Shown here: piece after piece, positions 8,042 through 15,763 of the stretch
Layout: each line of letters begins with the position of its first letter
How positions within the stretch are numbered: position 1 is the stretch's first letter
Assembly (NCBI RefSeq): GCF_002483205.1
Contig: NZ_DLHM01000005.1
Span: 564,817 to 628,816 of the forward strand
Length of the DNA stretch: 64,000 nt
Direction of reading: 5' to 3'
DNA from: Flavihumibacter sp. UBA7668
GTDB taxonomy: Bacteria; Bacteroidota; Bacteroidia; Chitinophagales; Chitinophagaceae
Position numbers and translations under genes: made by a program
Notes under the pieces: generated by a model
What the model was told of the DNA's origin: nothing
What the model saw: only the letters and a program-made list of their open reading frames with translations
Databases searched by the model: none

Positions 8042-8654
8042 TCCGGTGTTCGTTTTTCTTCAGGAAATCATCCCAGCCTTTGGCCTTGCTTCCGCCAATC
8101 CCGGGAATAGCTGAGTTGGTTTGGTAATGGTGACAGATGGCAACAGCCAGGGCATCAGAAGCATCCAGAAATTCCGGTTTCTCTTCAATCGTTACTATCC
8201 GTTGAAGCATTGCCCAAACCTGGTGTTTATCGGCATTTCCATTGCCTGTTATGGATTGCTTTACTTTTTTGGGAGAGTATTCACAAACTTCGAGCCCGGC
8301 TTGTATGGCCGCTGCAATAGCAACACCCTGGGCTCTTCCCAATTTGAGCATGCTCTGTACGTTTTTACCAAAAAAGGGAGCTTCAATCGCAAAACTGGTG
8401 GGATGATATTGCTGAATCAGTTCCGCCACCCGTCGATGAATTTGTTCCAGGCGGATATGCTGATCTTTTTTGGCATTCAATTTAAGCACATCCATGTGCA
8501 ATAGTTGAAGGCTTTGACCGTTCACAGCTATCAATCCATAACCCATCACGATGGTGCCTGGATCAATACCCAGAATTATTTGTGGTGTTTTTTTCAACAA
8601 GCGATTATTTTTAACAGGGATGCTTCCAAACAAAAATATCAAAATCTTTCTCAA
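8025..8654 (-). CDS. ruvC: Crossover junction endodeoxyribonuclease RuvC
   Basis: RuvC resolves Holliday junctions with RuvAB during recombinational repair. The four acidic catalytic positions are visible: GIDPGT near residue 31, AIEAPFFGKN, and the paired aspartates in DASDALAVAI. The ATG at 8654 gives 209 residues, with about 20 more than usual before GIDPGT. An in-frame TTG at 8597 gives a more typical start and removes the 35-base overlap with the divergent gene at 8620. The start is therefore uncertain. The 3' end overlaps the HIT gene. Confidence 0.93.
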   Translation of the reverse strand: MRKILIFLFGSIPVKNNRLLKKTPQIILGIDPGTIVMGYGLIAVNGQSLQLLHMDVLKLNAKKDQHIRLEQIHRRVAELIQQYHPTSFAIEAPFFGKNVQSMLKLGRAQGVAIAAAIQAGLEVCEYSPKKVKQSITGNGNADKHQVWAMLQRIVTIEEKPEFLDASDALAVAICHHYQTNSAIPGIGGSKAKGWDDFLKKNEHRIRKPV

Positions 8655-9636
8655 CTACTGGTTGGGCCCCCTGATATTCATCTGGCTGAGCTGGTCGATT
8701 TACCGGCAACTCAGTCAACAACCCAATTTAGCCAATACCTGGGAACAAATGCAAAGAACCCTGCAAACGGAGCATGCCTGGAAACTGATGGCGGCGATCG
8801 GTCTGATGGTTTTCAACTGGGGACTGGAAGCCATCAAATGGCGTGAACTTTTATTGCCCCTGCATCGTATATCTTACTGGAGAGCATTTAAAGCCACTTT
8901 AGCCGGATTGGCATTTGCCGTTAATACACCTAACCGAATTGGTGAATATGGCGGAAGAGTGCTTTATCTGCCGGAAGGAAAAAGACTGGCATCGATATCT
9001 CTGACCCTCATTGGTAGTTTCAGTCAGGTGCTGGTAACCATGATAGCAGGTACGATTGCGCTTTGGATCTGGTATGCCAATTATAAGGCGATTGACTTGC
9101 CCTCCGATTGGGATTTGCAGGAAATCTGGGTGCCAGCATTGGGATGGTTGGTATCCATCCTTACAGGTTGTGGAATACTGCTTTATCTTCGTATCAGTTG
9201 GATCGTGCGTTGGGTTGAAAAAATTCCGGGTGCCAATAAATTGCTGCATGTTTTGCAGGTAGTGGATCATTTACCGGTTACAATTTTGTTAAGAGTGCTC
9301 GGATGGTCACTCTTAAGGTACCTGGTTTTTGTTATTCAGTATATCTTACTACTTCAATGTTTTGGCGTAACGGAATTGATAGGGGTTGCTGCCTGGATGA
9401 TCAGTCTGCAATTCCTGATTATGGCCATTATTCCAACTATCGCACTGGCTGATATAGGAATCAGGGGCAAACTGGCACTTGAGTTGTTTGGTATGATTAG
9501 TGCGAATCAACTGGGAATCATTGCAGCAGCGCTTGGTATTTGGCTGATCAACCTGGTTGGTCCGGCTATTTTAGGCAGTTTGCTGATTATCCGGATTAAA
9601 CTGGTGAAAGCCAATCCGGTCAAAGAAATGAAATAG
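8620..9636 (+). CDS. Flippase-like membrane protein (lysylphosphatidylglycerol synthase TM-region family)
   Basis: The product is an integral membrane protein with about seven or eight predicted helices. The segment FAVNTPNRIGEYGGR is characteristic of the LPG synthetase transmembrane/UPF0104 family, which includes lipid flippases such as the N-terminal part of MprF. No aminoacyl-transferase domain is attached, so lipid aminoacylation is not supported. The ATG at 8620 is preferred over the upstream frame to 8551, which would run deeper into ruvC. It is followed after one base by the DUF3108 gene, so they form an operon. Confidence 0.8.
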   Translation: MLPNKNIKIFLNYWLGPLIFIWLSWSIYRQLSQQPNLANTWEQMQRTLQTEHAWKLMAAIGLMVFNWGLEAIKWRELLLPLHRISYWRAFKATLAGLAFAVNTPNRIGEYGGRVLYLPEGKRLASISLTLIGSFSQVLVTMIAGTIALWIWYANYKAIDLPSDWDLQEIWVPALGWLVSILTGCGILLYLRISWIVRWVEKIPGANKLLHVLQVVDHLPVTILLRVLGWSLLRYLVFVIQYILLLQCFGVTELIGVAAWMISLQFLIMAIIPTIALADIGIRGKLALELFGMISANQLGIIAAALGIWLINLVGPAILGSLLIIRIKLVKANPVKEMK

Positions 9637-9637
9637 C

Positions 9638-10432
9638 ATGAAAAAAATTGTATTGTTCATACTTGCTACAGTGATCTTATCCAAACGATTGGATGCGGAT
9701 AATGAGTACTGTGGTGTTCGAAATATTGCTTTCATAAACGGAGAGTCCACCACTTTCAAAGTTTTCTATACCCTGGCCGGTATGTATATCGGGGCAGGCG
9801 AGGCCAGTTTCAATGTGCGACTCACCAGTCTGAATGGCAAACCGGTTTATCATGTGGTGGGCGATGGAAAAACTTACAGCTTCTACGACAGCTTCTTCAA
9901 AGTGCGCGATAAATACGAATCTTATATCGATACCGCTACACTTCAGCCACATAAATTCATCCGCAATGTGTATGAGGGTGGGTATACGAAATTCCAGACC
10001 GTAAACTTTGATCACAGCGCCAACAAAGCCGTTACGAATTATGGAACCTTTAATGTGCCGAATTGTGTACAGGATGTGGTAAGCTCTATCTACTATGCCC
10101 GCAATATTGATTTTAAAAAATACAAACCCGGAGATAAGATTCCCTTCTCCATGTTTCTGGATGATGAAACCTATAATCTTTACATCCGTTATATTGGCAA
10201 GGAAACCATTAAAACCAAGTACGGCAAATTTCGCGCAATAAAATTCAAGCCCCTGCTGGTAAAAGGAACCATTTTTGAAGGTGGTGAGAAAATGACCGTT
10301 TGGGTAAGTGATGACGGAAATAAAATCCCGCTCCGGGTAGAAAGTCCGATTAGTGTAGGAAGCGTAAAAGTGGATATGATGTCCTACCGCAACCTGCGTT
10401 ACCCATTGACCAGTCTGGTTAGTGTTCGGTAA
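9638..10432 (+). CDS. DUF3108 domain-containing exported protein
   Basis: This 264-residue protein has a short N-terminal hydrophobic signal. A beta-rich DUF3108 region starts at about residue 35, with segments such as TFKVFYTLAGMYIGAGEASF, KVRDKYESYIDT and KYGKFRAIKFKPLLVKG. DUF3108 proteins are periplasmic or outer-membrane-associated and their molecular role is not established. It begins 1 base after the stop codon of the flippase-like gene, which suggests joint work on the envelope. A 20-bp palindrome follows the stop codon. Confidence 0.8.
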   Translation: MKKIVLFILATVILSKRLDADNEYCGVRNIAFINGESTTFKVFYTLAGMYIGAGEASFNVRLTSLNGKPVYHVVGDGKTYSFYDSFFKVRDKYESYIDTATLQPHKFIRNVYEGGYTKFQTVNFDHSANKAVTNYGTFNVPNCVQDVVSSIYYARNIDFKKYKPGDKIPFSMFLDDETYNLYIRYIGKETIKTKYGKFRAIKFKPLLVKGTIFEGGEKMTVWVSDDGNKIPLRVESPISVGSVKVDMMSYRNLRYPLTSLVSVR

Positions 10433-10449
10433 AAGAAAGAGAAATAAAA

Positions 10450-10469
10450 AAGCTGCAAATTTGCAGCTT
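10450..10469. terminator. Palindromic hairpin after the DUF3108 gene
   Basis: AAGCTGCAAATTTGCAGCTT is a perfect 20-bp palindrome 17 bases after the stop codon. It can form a strong stem, but no long T-run follows, so its action as an intrinsic terminator is uncertain. Confidence 0.5.
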
Positions 10470-10577
10470 ATATAAGATTGACCAGATAAATATCCTGCTT
10501 ATAGGCTGTCCAGAGATTTATCCTATCTGTTTCAAGTTCAAATTTAAAAAATCTTTATTTGTAATTCAAATTTTTTA

Positions 10578-11126
10578 TTAAAGGCTGTAAATTTCTATTA
10601 CGCTACCCCTTTCCATTTTTTTTAGAACGGATTCATTCTGAATTAGTTCAATTGCAAATTGCCCATCACTTAGCCTAAAAGAATCTGAACACATGGCAGT
10701 TTTTATGGTTACTTCAAACGTAGTTATGTCAATAAAATGAACTTCAATAACCACATTTAGCATTTCCTCCTTAGTTTCTTCTTGTAGCACTACTCTAATT
10801 GCTCTTGACTCAGGGTTGCTAAAATTTACAAAATTGAAATTTTTCAATATAGTGCTATAGCAAACTAAATGACTCATTAGACGCTGCACCAATGATTCAA
10901 CAAATATTGAGTTTATTCCAATTCTTTCACCTGCCTCATCTCCAAATTGCTTTCTGATCTGATAATGTTGGTCATGCCAGATATTGAATTTTATATCAGG
11001 GTTTATAGTGTTAATCTTTCTTGCTCTTTCAGATGCCTTGTTTTGGGAATAAGCATCTTCATCAGCAATTACTGGTATGCCCTTAGTACTCCTTAAAATT
11101 CTCTTTCTCCCAGGTCTTTCGCACAT
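10578..11126 (-). CDS. Hypothetical protein, AT-rich orphan
   Basis: I do not recognise this 182-residue protein. It has no signal peptide or membrane helix, and it is mixed alpha/beta in character with a basic N-terminus (CERPGRKRILR). Its base composition is clearly richer in A and T than the flanking housekeeping genes, which suggests recent acquisition. The frame stays open for about 60 bases upstream of the ATG without an obvious alternative ATG, so the N-terminus may be truncated or mis-set. It stands alone between the DUF3108 gene and the MBL gene. Confidence 0.55.
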   Translation of the reverse strand: MCERPGRKRILRSTKGIPVIADEDAYSQNKASERARKINTINPDIKFNIWHDQHYQIRKQFGDEAGERIGINSIFVESLVQRLMSHLVCYSTILKNFNFVNFSNPESRAIRVVLQEETKEEMLNVVIEVHFIDITTFEVTIKTAMCSDSFRLSDGQFAIELIQNESVLKKMERGSVIEIYSL

Positions 11127-11219
11127 AAAGTATTTTTTAAATACAGTATGGCTAAAATTATAATTTAATTCTTTCGGGAAATCAGGTGATTTTCACGTTT
11201 TTTGGAAGGGCAGAAATAG

Positions 11220-12083
11220 TTAGAGGTCTGTTATTCGAAGTGTTTCTCCGGCGCGTACACCTTTTTCAGTTTGGATCAATCCCGCCAGTTCAATCTGCGG
11301 ATCGTGTTCAAAATAGAGCAGGTAATTCTGTTCAATGGCTTCTTTCAGAAAGGACTTTTTTTCGTTTAAAGTAGTCAGCGGAAACATATCGTAGGCCATC
11401 ACATAAGGAATGGGCAGATGTGCAACAGAAGGTAGGAGGTCGGCCATATATACAATTGTTTTCCCTTTATAATTCAACTGTGGTAACATCATGGAATTTG
11501 TATGTCCGTTTACCAGCCGGATTGAAAAATTATCCGTGAAAGAGATTCGTTCCAGTTGATCACCAGTTTTGATTCCATTGCCTTCAATGAATCGCAGTTG
11601 TCCGGATTCCTGAATGGGCAATATATTCTCCTTCAGGAAAGATGCTTTTTCACGATCGTTTGGATGCACAGCCCAGTTCCAATGATCCGCATGACTCCAG
11701 TAAGTCGCATTTCTGAAAGCAGGTTTCAATTGATCCCCTTCTCTGATAATGGCCCCTCCGCAATGATCGAAATGAAGGTGGGTGAGAAATACATCCGTAA
11801 TTTCATCCCGATGAAAACCATGAGCTGCCAACGAACTATCCAGACTCGCAGTTCCATGCAGATAATAATGCGAAAAGAATTTTGCATCCTGTTTGGTACC
11901 AATGCCCGTATCGATCAGGATCAGCCTATTGCTATCCTGTACCAGTAAGCAGCGCATGGACCAGCTACACAAATTATTTTCATCTGCCGGATTAAGTTTG
12001 TTCCACATCGTTTTGGGAACCACGCCAAACATGGCGCCGCCGTCTAATTTAAAATTGCCGGTATCAATGGTGTACAGTTGCAT
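11220..12083 (-). CDS. MBL-fold metallo-hydrolase
   Basis: This 287-residue cytosolic protein has the metallo-beta-lactamase fold. It carries the metal motif LTHLHFDHCGG near residue 110, preceded by LIDTGIG, followed by the downstream ligand histidine in LVNGHTNS and the aspartate in VYMADLLPS. Proteins of this type hydrolyse thioesters, lactones, phosphodiesters or other substrates; the substrate is unknown. Its start overlaps the stop codon of the upstream MFS gene by 20 bases, so the two are coupled. Confidence 0.88.
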   Translation of the reverse strand: MQLYTIDTGNFKLDGGAMFGVVPKTMWNKLNPADENNLCSWSMRCLLVQDSNRLILIDTGIGTKQDAKFFSHYYLHGTASLDSSLAAHGFHRDEITDVFLTHLHFDHCGGAIIREGDQLKPAFRNATYWSHADHWNWAVHPNDREKASFLKENILPIQESGQLRFIEGNGIKTGDQLERISFTDNFSIRLVNGHTNSMMLPQLNYKGKTIVYMADLLPSVAHLPIPYVMAYDMFPLTTLNEKKSFLKEAIEQNYLLYFEHDPQIELAGLIQTEKGVRAGETLRITDL

Positions 12084-13425
12084 GGCTCGAATCGTAGGCT
12101 TTTTTGGTATAAAACAAGGCGATTAATCCCATCAGGAAAAACACACCCAAGGCAATAATGGAGTTGCGCATACTCCCGGTTAGTTCTTCGAGGTAGCCAA
12201 AAGTGAATATGCCGATTACGATGGCGATTTTTTCGGTTACATCATAAAAGCTGAAAAAGGAAGTGGTATCCTGGGTGGGTGGTAATAATTTGGAATAGGT
12301 ACTGCGGCTCATGCTCTGAATGCCTCCCATAACCAACCCCACACAGCAGGCCAGGATATAAAACTGGGTTTGTGTCTGCACATAATAACCGGCAATACAA
12401 ACGCCGATCCAGATGGTTACGGCAATGATCAGTACCCACATGTTTCCGATTTTTTTGGAAAGACTGCTGAGCCCGATGGCACCGATTATAGCAACGAGTT
12501 GTATCAGAATAATGGTGATCAATAATTTCGGTTCATCTTCGGGGTTAGGAAAGATTTCTTTTTTTCCGAATCCGGCGGCAACCAGCATAACGGTCTGAAC
12601 GCCCATATTATAAAGAAAAAAAGCAAATAGAAAACGTTTCAAAACGGCCATCTGTTTCAACTGTTTCCAAACCAGCTGCAATTCATGAAAACCATTTACA
12701 AGCACATGTTTTTTGGATTTTCTTTCCTGCTTGCTGCTCAGAGGTAAAACGCGCAGGGTTAACTGTGCGAAACCAAACCACCAAAGGCCAACCAGCAGGA
12801 AAGAAACTCTGGGTCCCAGTGTATCGTACTCCTGCGGAATACCGGTGATGTTTTCAATTCCCCGGAATATTTTTTCCAGGAAATCCGGATTAAGAATTAA
12901 GACAAAACAGATTATCTGCAATAACACACTTCCTACATAACCCAACGCAAAACCTTTTGCGCTCACCCGATCCTGATCTTCAGGTGCAGCAATATCAGGT
13001 AAATAGGAATTATAAAAGACCAGACTGGCCCAGTATCCGAAAGCGGCGAGGGCAAAAAGGATAATACCCACTTCAATCCTTCCTTTTGTAAAAAATACGA
13101 GGCAAAATGAAGCGGTTGCTCCTATCAGACTGAACCAGCGCAGGTACACTTTTTTATTTCTCCGGTAATCCGCAATGGAAGAGAGAATCGGCGAGCTGAA
13201 GGCTACCAGCAGAAAGACCACTGAAAGCGCATAATCCATCAGTGCGGTGTTCACGAATTCCCTTCCAAAGAAGGATACTTTGTGTTCACCGTTTCCGTTT
13301 CCGGCGGAAGTGATGGCAACAAAATAAGCAGGGAAAATGGTGCTGGTAATTACCAGGTTGTAGGCACTATTGGCCCAATCATACATAGCCCAACCATTGA
13401 TGACTTTTTTCGATGCCGTCTGCAT
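12064..13425 (-). CDS. MFS transporter of the UMF1 (Atg22-like) family
   Basis: This 453-residue inner-membrane protein has about 12 predicted helices. The N-terminal INGWAMYDWANSAYNLVI is a hallmark of the UMF1 family, bacterial relatives of the yeast vacuolar amino-acid effluxer Atg22. Other supporting segments are GYWASLVFYNSYLPDIA and GGIQSMSRSTYSKLLP. It is a proton-driven transporter by family, with unknown substrate. It is the first gene of a two-gene unit with the MBL hydrolase. Confidence 0.88.
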   Translation of the reverse strand: MQTASKKVINGWAMYDWANSAYNLVITSTIFPAYFVAITSAGNGNGEHKVSFFGREFVNTALMDYALSVVFLLVAFSSPILSSIADYRRNKKVYLRWFSLIGATASFCLVFFTKGRIEVGIILFALAAFGYWASLVFYNSYLPDIAAPEDQDRVSAKGFALGYVGSVLLQIICFVLILNPDFLEKIFRGIENITGIPQEYDTLGPRVSFLLVGLWWFGFAQLTLRVLPLSSKQERKSKKHVLVNGFHELQLVWKQLKQMAVLKRFLFAFFLYNMGVQTVMLVAAGFGKKEIFPNPEDEPKLLITIILIQLVAIIGAIGLSSLSKKIGNMWVLIIAVTIWIGVCIAGYYVQTQTQFYILACCVGLVMGGIQSMSRSTYSKLLPPTQDTTSFFSFYDVTEKIAIVIGIFTFGYLEELTGSMRNSIIALGVFFLMGLIALFYTKKAYDSSHATVHH

Positions 13426-13455
13426 GAACTTGCTTGGTTTAAAAACAGGAATTGT

Positions 13456-14286
13456 TTATCCGTTCTGGATCACACCTGTCCACAGCAATATAAGAAGAAT
13501 TAGTCCAGCTGCAATCCGGTAATAACCAAACCAGCGGAAACCGTTTTTTTGAAGAAAGCCAATGAAGAATTTGATGGCTAATAAGGCAACTATAAATGCC
13601 ACCACATTCCCTACTATAAATGCAATCAGATTGTCGTTGGAACTTAAGAGCATATCATACCCTTTTTGAACCGTTCCGTCTTCCATTGTCCAGTCTTTCA
13701 GCACCAGGGAATAACCGGATGCAGCTGCCATGGTAGGTACCGCAAGAAAAAAAGAAAATTCTGCCGCTACCTTACGGGAGAGACGTTGTTGCATACCACC
13801 AATAATGGAAGCGGCACTACGGCTGACACCAGGTATCATGGCCAAACATTGCCAGGCTCCGATGATAAGTGCTTTTTTGAAACTGATCTCAGTTTCATCA
13901 TGTATACGGGGATGTTGAAAACTCTTATCGATAAAAAGCAGCACGAATCCGCCTAATAAAAGGGTAATCGCAACAGTAAGCGGACTTTCCAGTAATGCAT
14001 CAATCTGATCTGAGAAAAGAAAACCAAGCAGCAGAGCTGGTACAACCGCCAGCGCCAGCTTATAATAAAAGGTAAAACTTTTAAAATCCACGAATTTCTT
14101 CCAGTAAAGCACTACAACTGCCAGGATGGCTCCTAACTGAATGGCTACCTCAAATAATTTGGTGAAGGATTCGGTATGAATACCCAGCAGAGAACTGGCA
14201 ATAATCATGTGGCCGGTAGAAGAAACTGGCAAAAACTCGGTCAGGCCCTCTACGATGGCAATTATAATGGCTTCAAGAATACTCAT
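13456..14286 (-). CDS. uppP: Undecaprenyl-diphosphatase
   Basis: UppP (BacA) recycles undecaprenyl pyrophosphate to the monophosphate lipid carrier used for peptidoglycan and other surface polymers, in the inner membrane. The two signature regions are present: the GLTEFLPVSSTGH motif near the N-terminus and PGVSRSAASI in the second half. The start at 14286 (MSILEAI) is the family start; the frame extends further upstream but would overlap the DUF3098 gene. It lies 10 bases downstream of the DUF3098 gene and is probably co-transcribed with it. Confidence 0.96.
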   Translation of the reverse strand: MSILEAIIIAIVEGLTEFLPVSSTGHMIIASSLLGIHTESFTKLFEVAIQLGAILAVVVLYWKKFVDFKSFTFYYKLALAVVPALLLGFLFSDQIDALLESPLTVAITLLLGGFVLLFIDKSFQHPRIHDETEISFKKALIIGAWQCLAMIPGVSRSAASIIGGMQQRLSRKVAAEFSFFLAVPTMAAASGYSLVLKDWTMEDGTVQKGYDMLLSSNDNLIAFIVGNVVAFIVALLAIKFFIGFLQKNGFRWFGYYRIAAGLILLILLWTGVIQNG

Positions 14287-14296
14287 GTAAAGAAGA

Positions 14297-14557
14297 TCAG
14301 GCTTTGGGCTTTTTGAAGATGGCAACCACTTCAATGGCCAATCCGGCCAGGATCAGCAGGGGAGCGATGGTGATTCGGGTGGTGCTGTACACTTCTTTCT
14401 GGTCAAATACAGTAGGGTCAGAACTGTTGCCGCCCGACATCAATAATAATCCCAGCGCAATCACAGCCAATCCGATCAGCATCCAGGTGTAATTAACCTT
14501 GCCGAACAGGCTTTCTGAAGTATGGGAAGTAGGGGCGGTGGTTTGTTTTTTAGACAT
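14297..14557 (-). CDS. DUF3098 small membrane protein
   Basis: This 86-residue protein has two predicted transmembrane helices (about residues 24-42 and 62-79) joined by a polar loop, and a Thr/Ser-rich N-terminal tail. The segment FGKVNYTWMLIGL is typical of DUF3098, a Bacteroidota family commonly found between ftsX and uppP, as here. The function is unknown; the position suggests cell division or envelope biogenesis. Confidence 0.85.
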   Translation of the reverse strand: MSKKQTTAPTSHTSESLFGKVNYTWMLIGLAVIALGLLLMSGGNSSDPTVFDQKEVYSTTRITIAPLLILAGLAIEVVAIFKKPKA

Positions 14558-14562
14558 GTTGC

Positions 14563-14597
14563 AAAGTAAAAAGTAAAAAGTAAAAAATAAAAAGTAA
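14563..14597. repeat. Tandem heptamer repeat AAAGTAA x5
   Basis: Five consecutive 7-base units lie just upstream of the DUF3098 start codon; four are AAAGTAA and one is AAAATAA. Read as AAGTAAA they resemble the AAGTGGG-type heptamers at 45364-45426. Confidence 0.85.
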
Positions 14598-14615
14598 AAT
14601 CACCCGAAGTACAAT

Positions 14616-14714
14616 TTTCACCCGGCGGGTGCGATTTTTTTCACCCGGCGGGTCGATTTTTTTCCCGTAGGGTACTGAAGCAATTGTGACCAATGGTCAT
14701 GTTCCCGACGGGTA
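14616..14714. repeat. Cluster of CCCGnnGGGT palindromes with T-runs
   Basis: Four related units occur: CCCGGCGGGT at 14621 and again at 14644, CCCGTAGGGT at 14664 and CCCGACGGGT at 14704. The first two lie in a direct repeat of about 23 bp, and each is followed by CGATTTTTT or similar. The block fills the gap between ftsX and the DUF3098 gene. It may be terminators read on the plus strand, regulator sites, or a dispersed intergenic repeat. Confidence 0.8.
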
Positions 14715-14745
14715 AAAAATCCAACCGGGTACTCACCCTTATCCC

Positions 14746-15618
14746 CTAATACAAATCATCCAGCTTCATCTTCAAATACTTCACCACACTTCTATGCGTA
14801 CTCAGCAGGGATATAAGAATTCCTAGTAATATAATACCGCCTCCCAGAATCAGCAACCAGGTCATATCACGCATGGCTTTGAGTTCGGGTAGCTGTTTTT
14901 CAGCAAAAAAGATGAGGGTAATGATCCCGGCAAGGGCAATCAGGCCGCTGATGGCTCCATTGATAATGGCGCGCATATCCATCGGTTTGGCTATAAATCC
15001 GCGGGTAGCACCCACCATTTGCATGGTTTTGATGATAAACCGGTTGCTGAACATAGCCAGACGAATCGTATTATCAATCAAAACAATTACCACAATACAG
15101 AGCACAATTGCTATAATCAGGAGAATCAGGCTGATTTTCTTTACGTTTTCATTGAGATTGTCCACAAGAGAACGAGGGTACTGAACATCGTTTACCGCAA
15201 TATTCTGTTCCAGGTCTACCTGAATGGCAGCTAATGAATCAGAATGAACGTATTCATTTATTAAGGTAAAATCGATACTGGCAGGTAAGGGATTGGCTTC
15301 CAGGATATTCTTCCAGTCGTCATTGCCATCAGCCATGAATTTCTTTTTGGCGTCCTCTTTGGTTACATAGGTATATTGCCGTACATAGGGCTTGCTGGCA
15401 ATGTACTGAGAAAGATCCGCGCTGTCTTTAGCCGAGATATTCTCTTTCAGATAAACCCGAACTTCCACGTTTTCCTTGAAATATTGTCCCAGTTTGTTGG
15501 CATTGATTACGATCCATCCAAGCAGACCAAGGATGAACAATACCAGGGATACCCCCAGGATGGACATAAAATAGGAGGGTTGGGAACGTTTCGCGGATGA
15601 TTTTCCGATTTGCGTCAT
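14746..15618 (-). CDS. ftsX: Cell division protein FtsX
   Basis: FtsX is the membrane subunit of the FtsEX complex, which couples division to septal peptidoglycan hydrolysis. The 290-residue product has an N-terminal helix (about residues 20-44), a periplasmic domain with the FtsX extracellular pattern (VEVRVYLKENIS), and three further helices forming the FtsX permease core with KTMQMVGATRGFI. ftsE is not adjacent in this window. Promoter sequence TATTTTTG lies about 40 bases upstream on the same strand, back to back with the leuS promoter. Confidence 0.92.
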   Translation of the reverse strand: MTQIGKSSAKRSQPSYFMSILGVSLVLFILGLLGWIVINANKLGQYFKENVEVRVYLKENISAKDSADLSQYIASKPYVRQYTYVTKEDAKKKFMADGNDDWKNILEANPLPASIDFTLINEYVHSDSLAAIQVDLEQNIAVNDVQYPRSLVDNLNENVKKISLILLIIAIVLCIVVIVLIDNTIRLAMFSNRFIIKTMQMVGATRGFIAKPMDMRAIINGAISGLIALAGIITLIFFAEKQLPELKAMRDMTWLLILGGGIILLGILISLLSTHRSVVKYLKMKLDDLY

Positions 15619-15658
15619 GATTTGAAATTTCGATGGGTCAGTACTAGGTCGATACGGA

Positions 15659-15666
15659 CAAAAATA
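15659..15666 (-). promoter_or_regulatory. Bacteroidota -7 element for ftsX
   Basis: On the minus strand this reads TATTTTTG, a TAnnTTTG match, 40 bases before the ftsX ATG. Confidence 0.6.
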
Positions 15667-15688
15667 GCGGTTTTAGCTCTTCAGTTTG

Positions 15689-15696
15689 TATTTTTG
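15689..15696 (+). promoter_or_regulatory. Bacteroidota -7 element for leuS
   Basis: TATTTTTG matches TAnnTTTG and lies 67 bases before the leuS ATG. It is divergent from the ftsX element 23 bases away. Confidence 0.6.
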
Positions 15697-15763
15697 TCGC
15701 CCCTTGGCCATTTGTTTTAAGGGCATTTTCACATTTAAAATAAAGTTGATCTAAATCGCAAGC

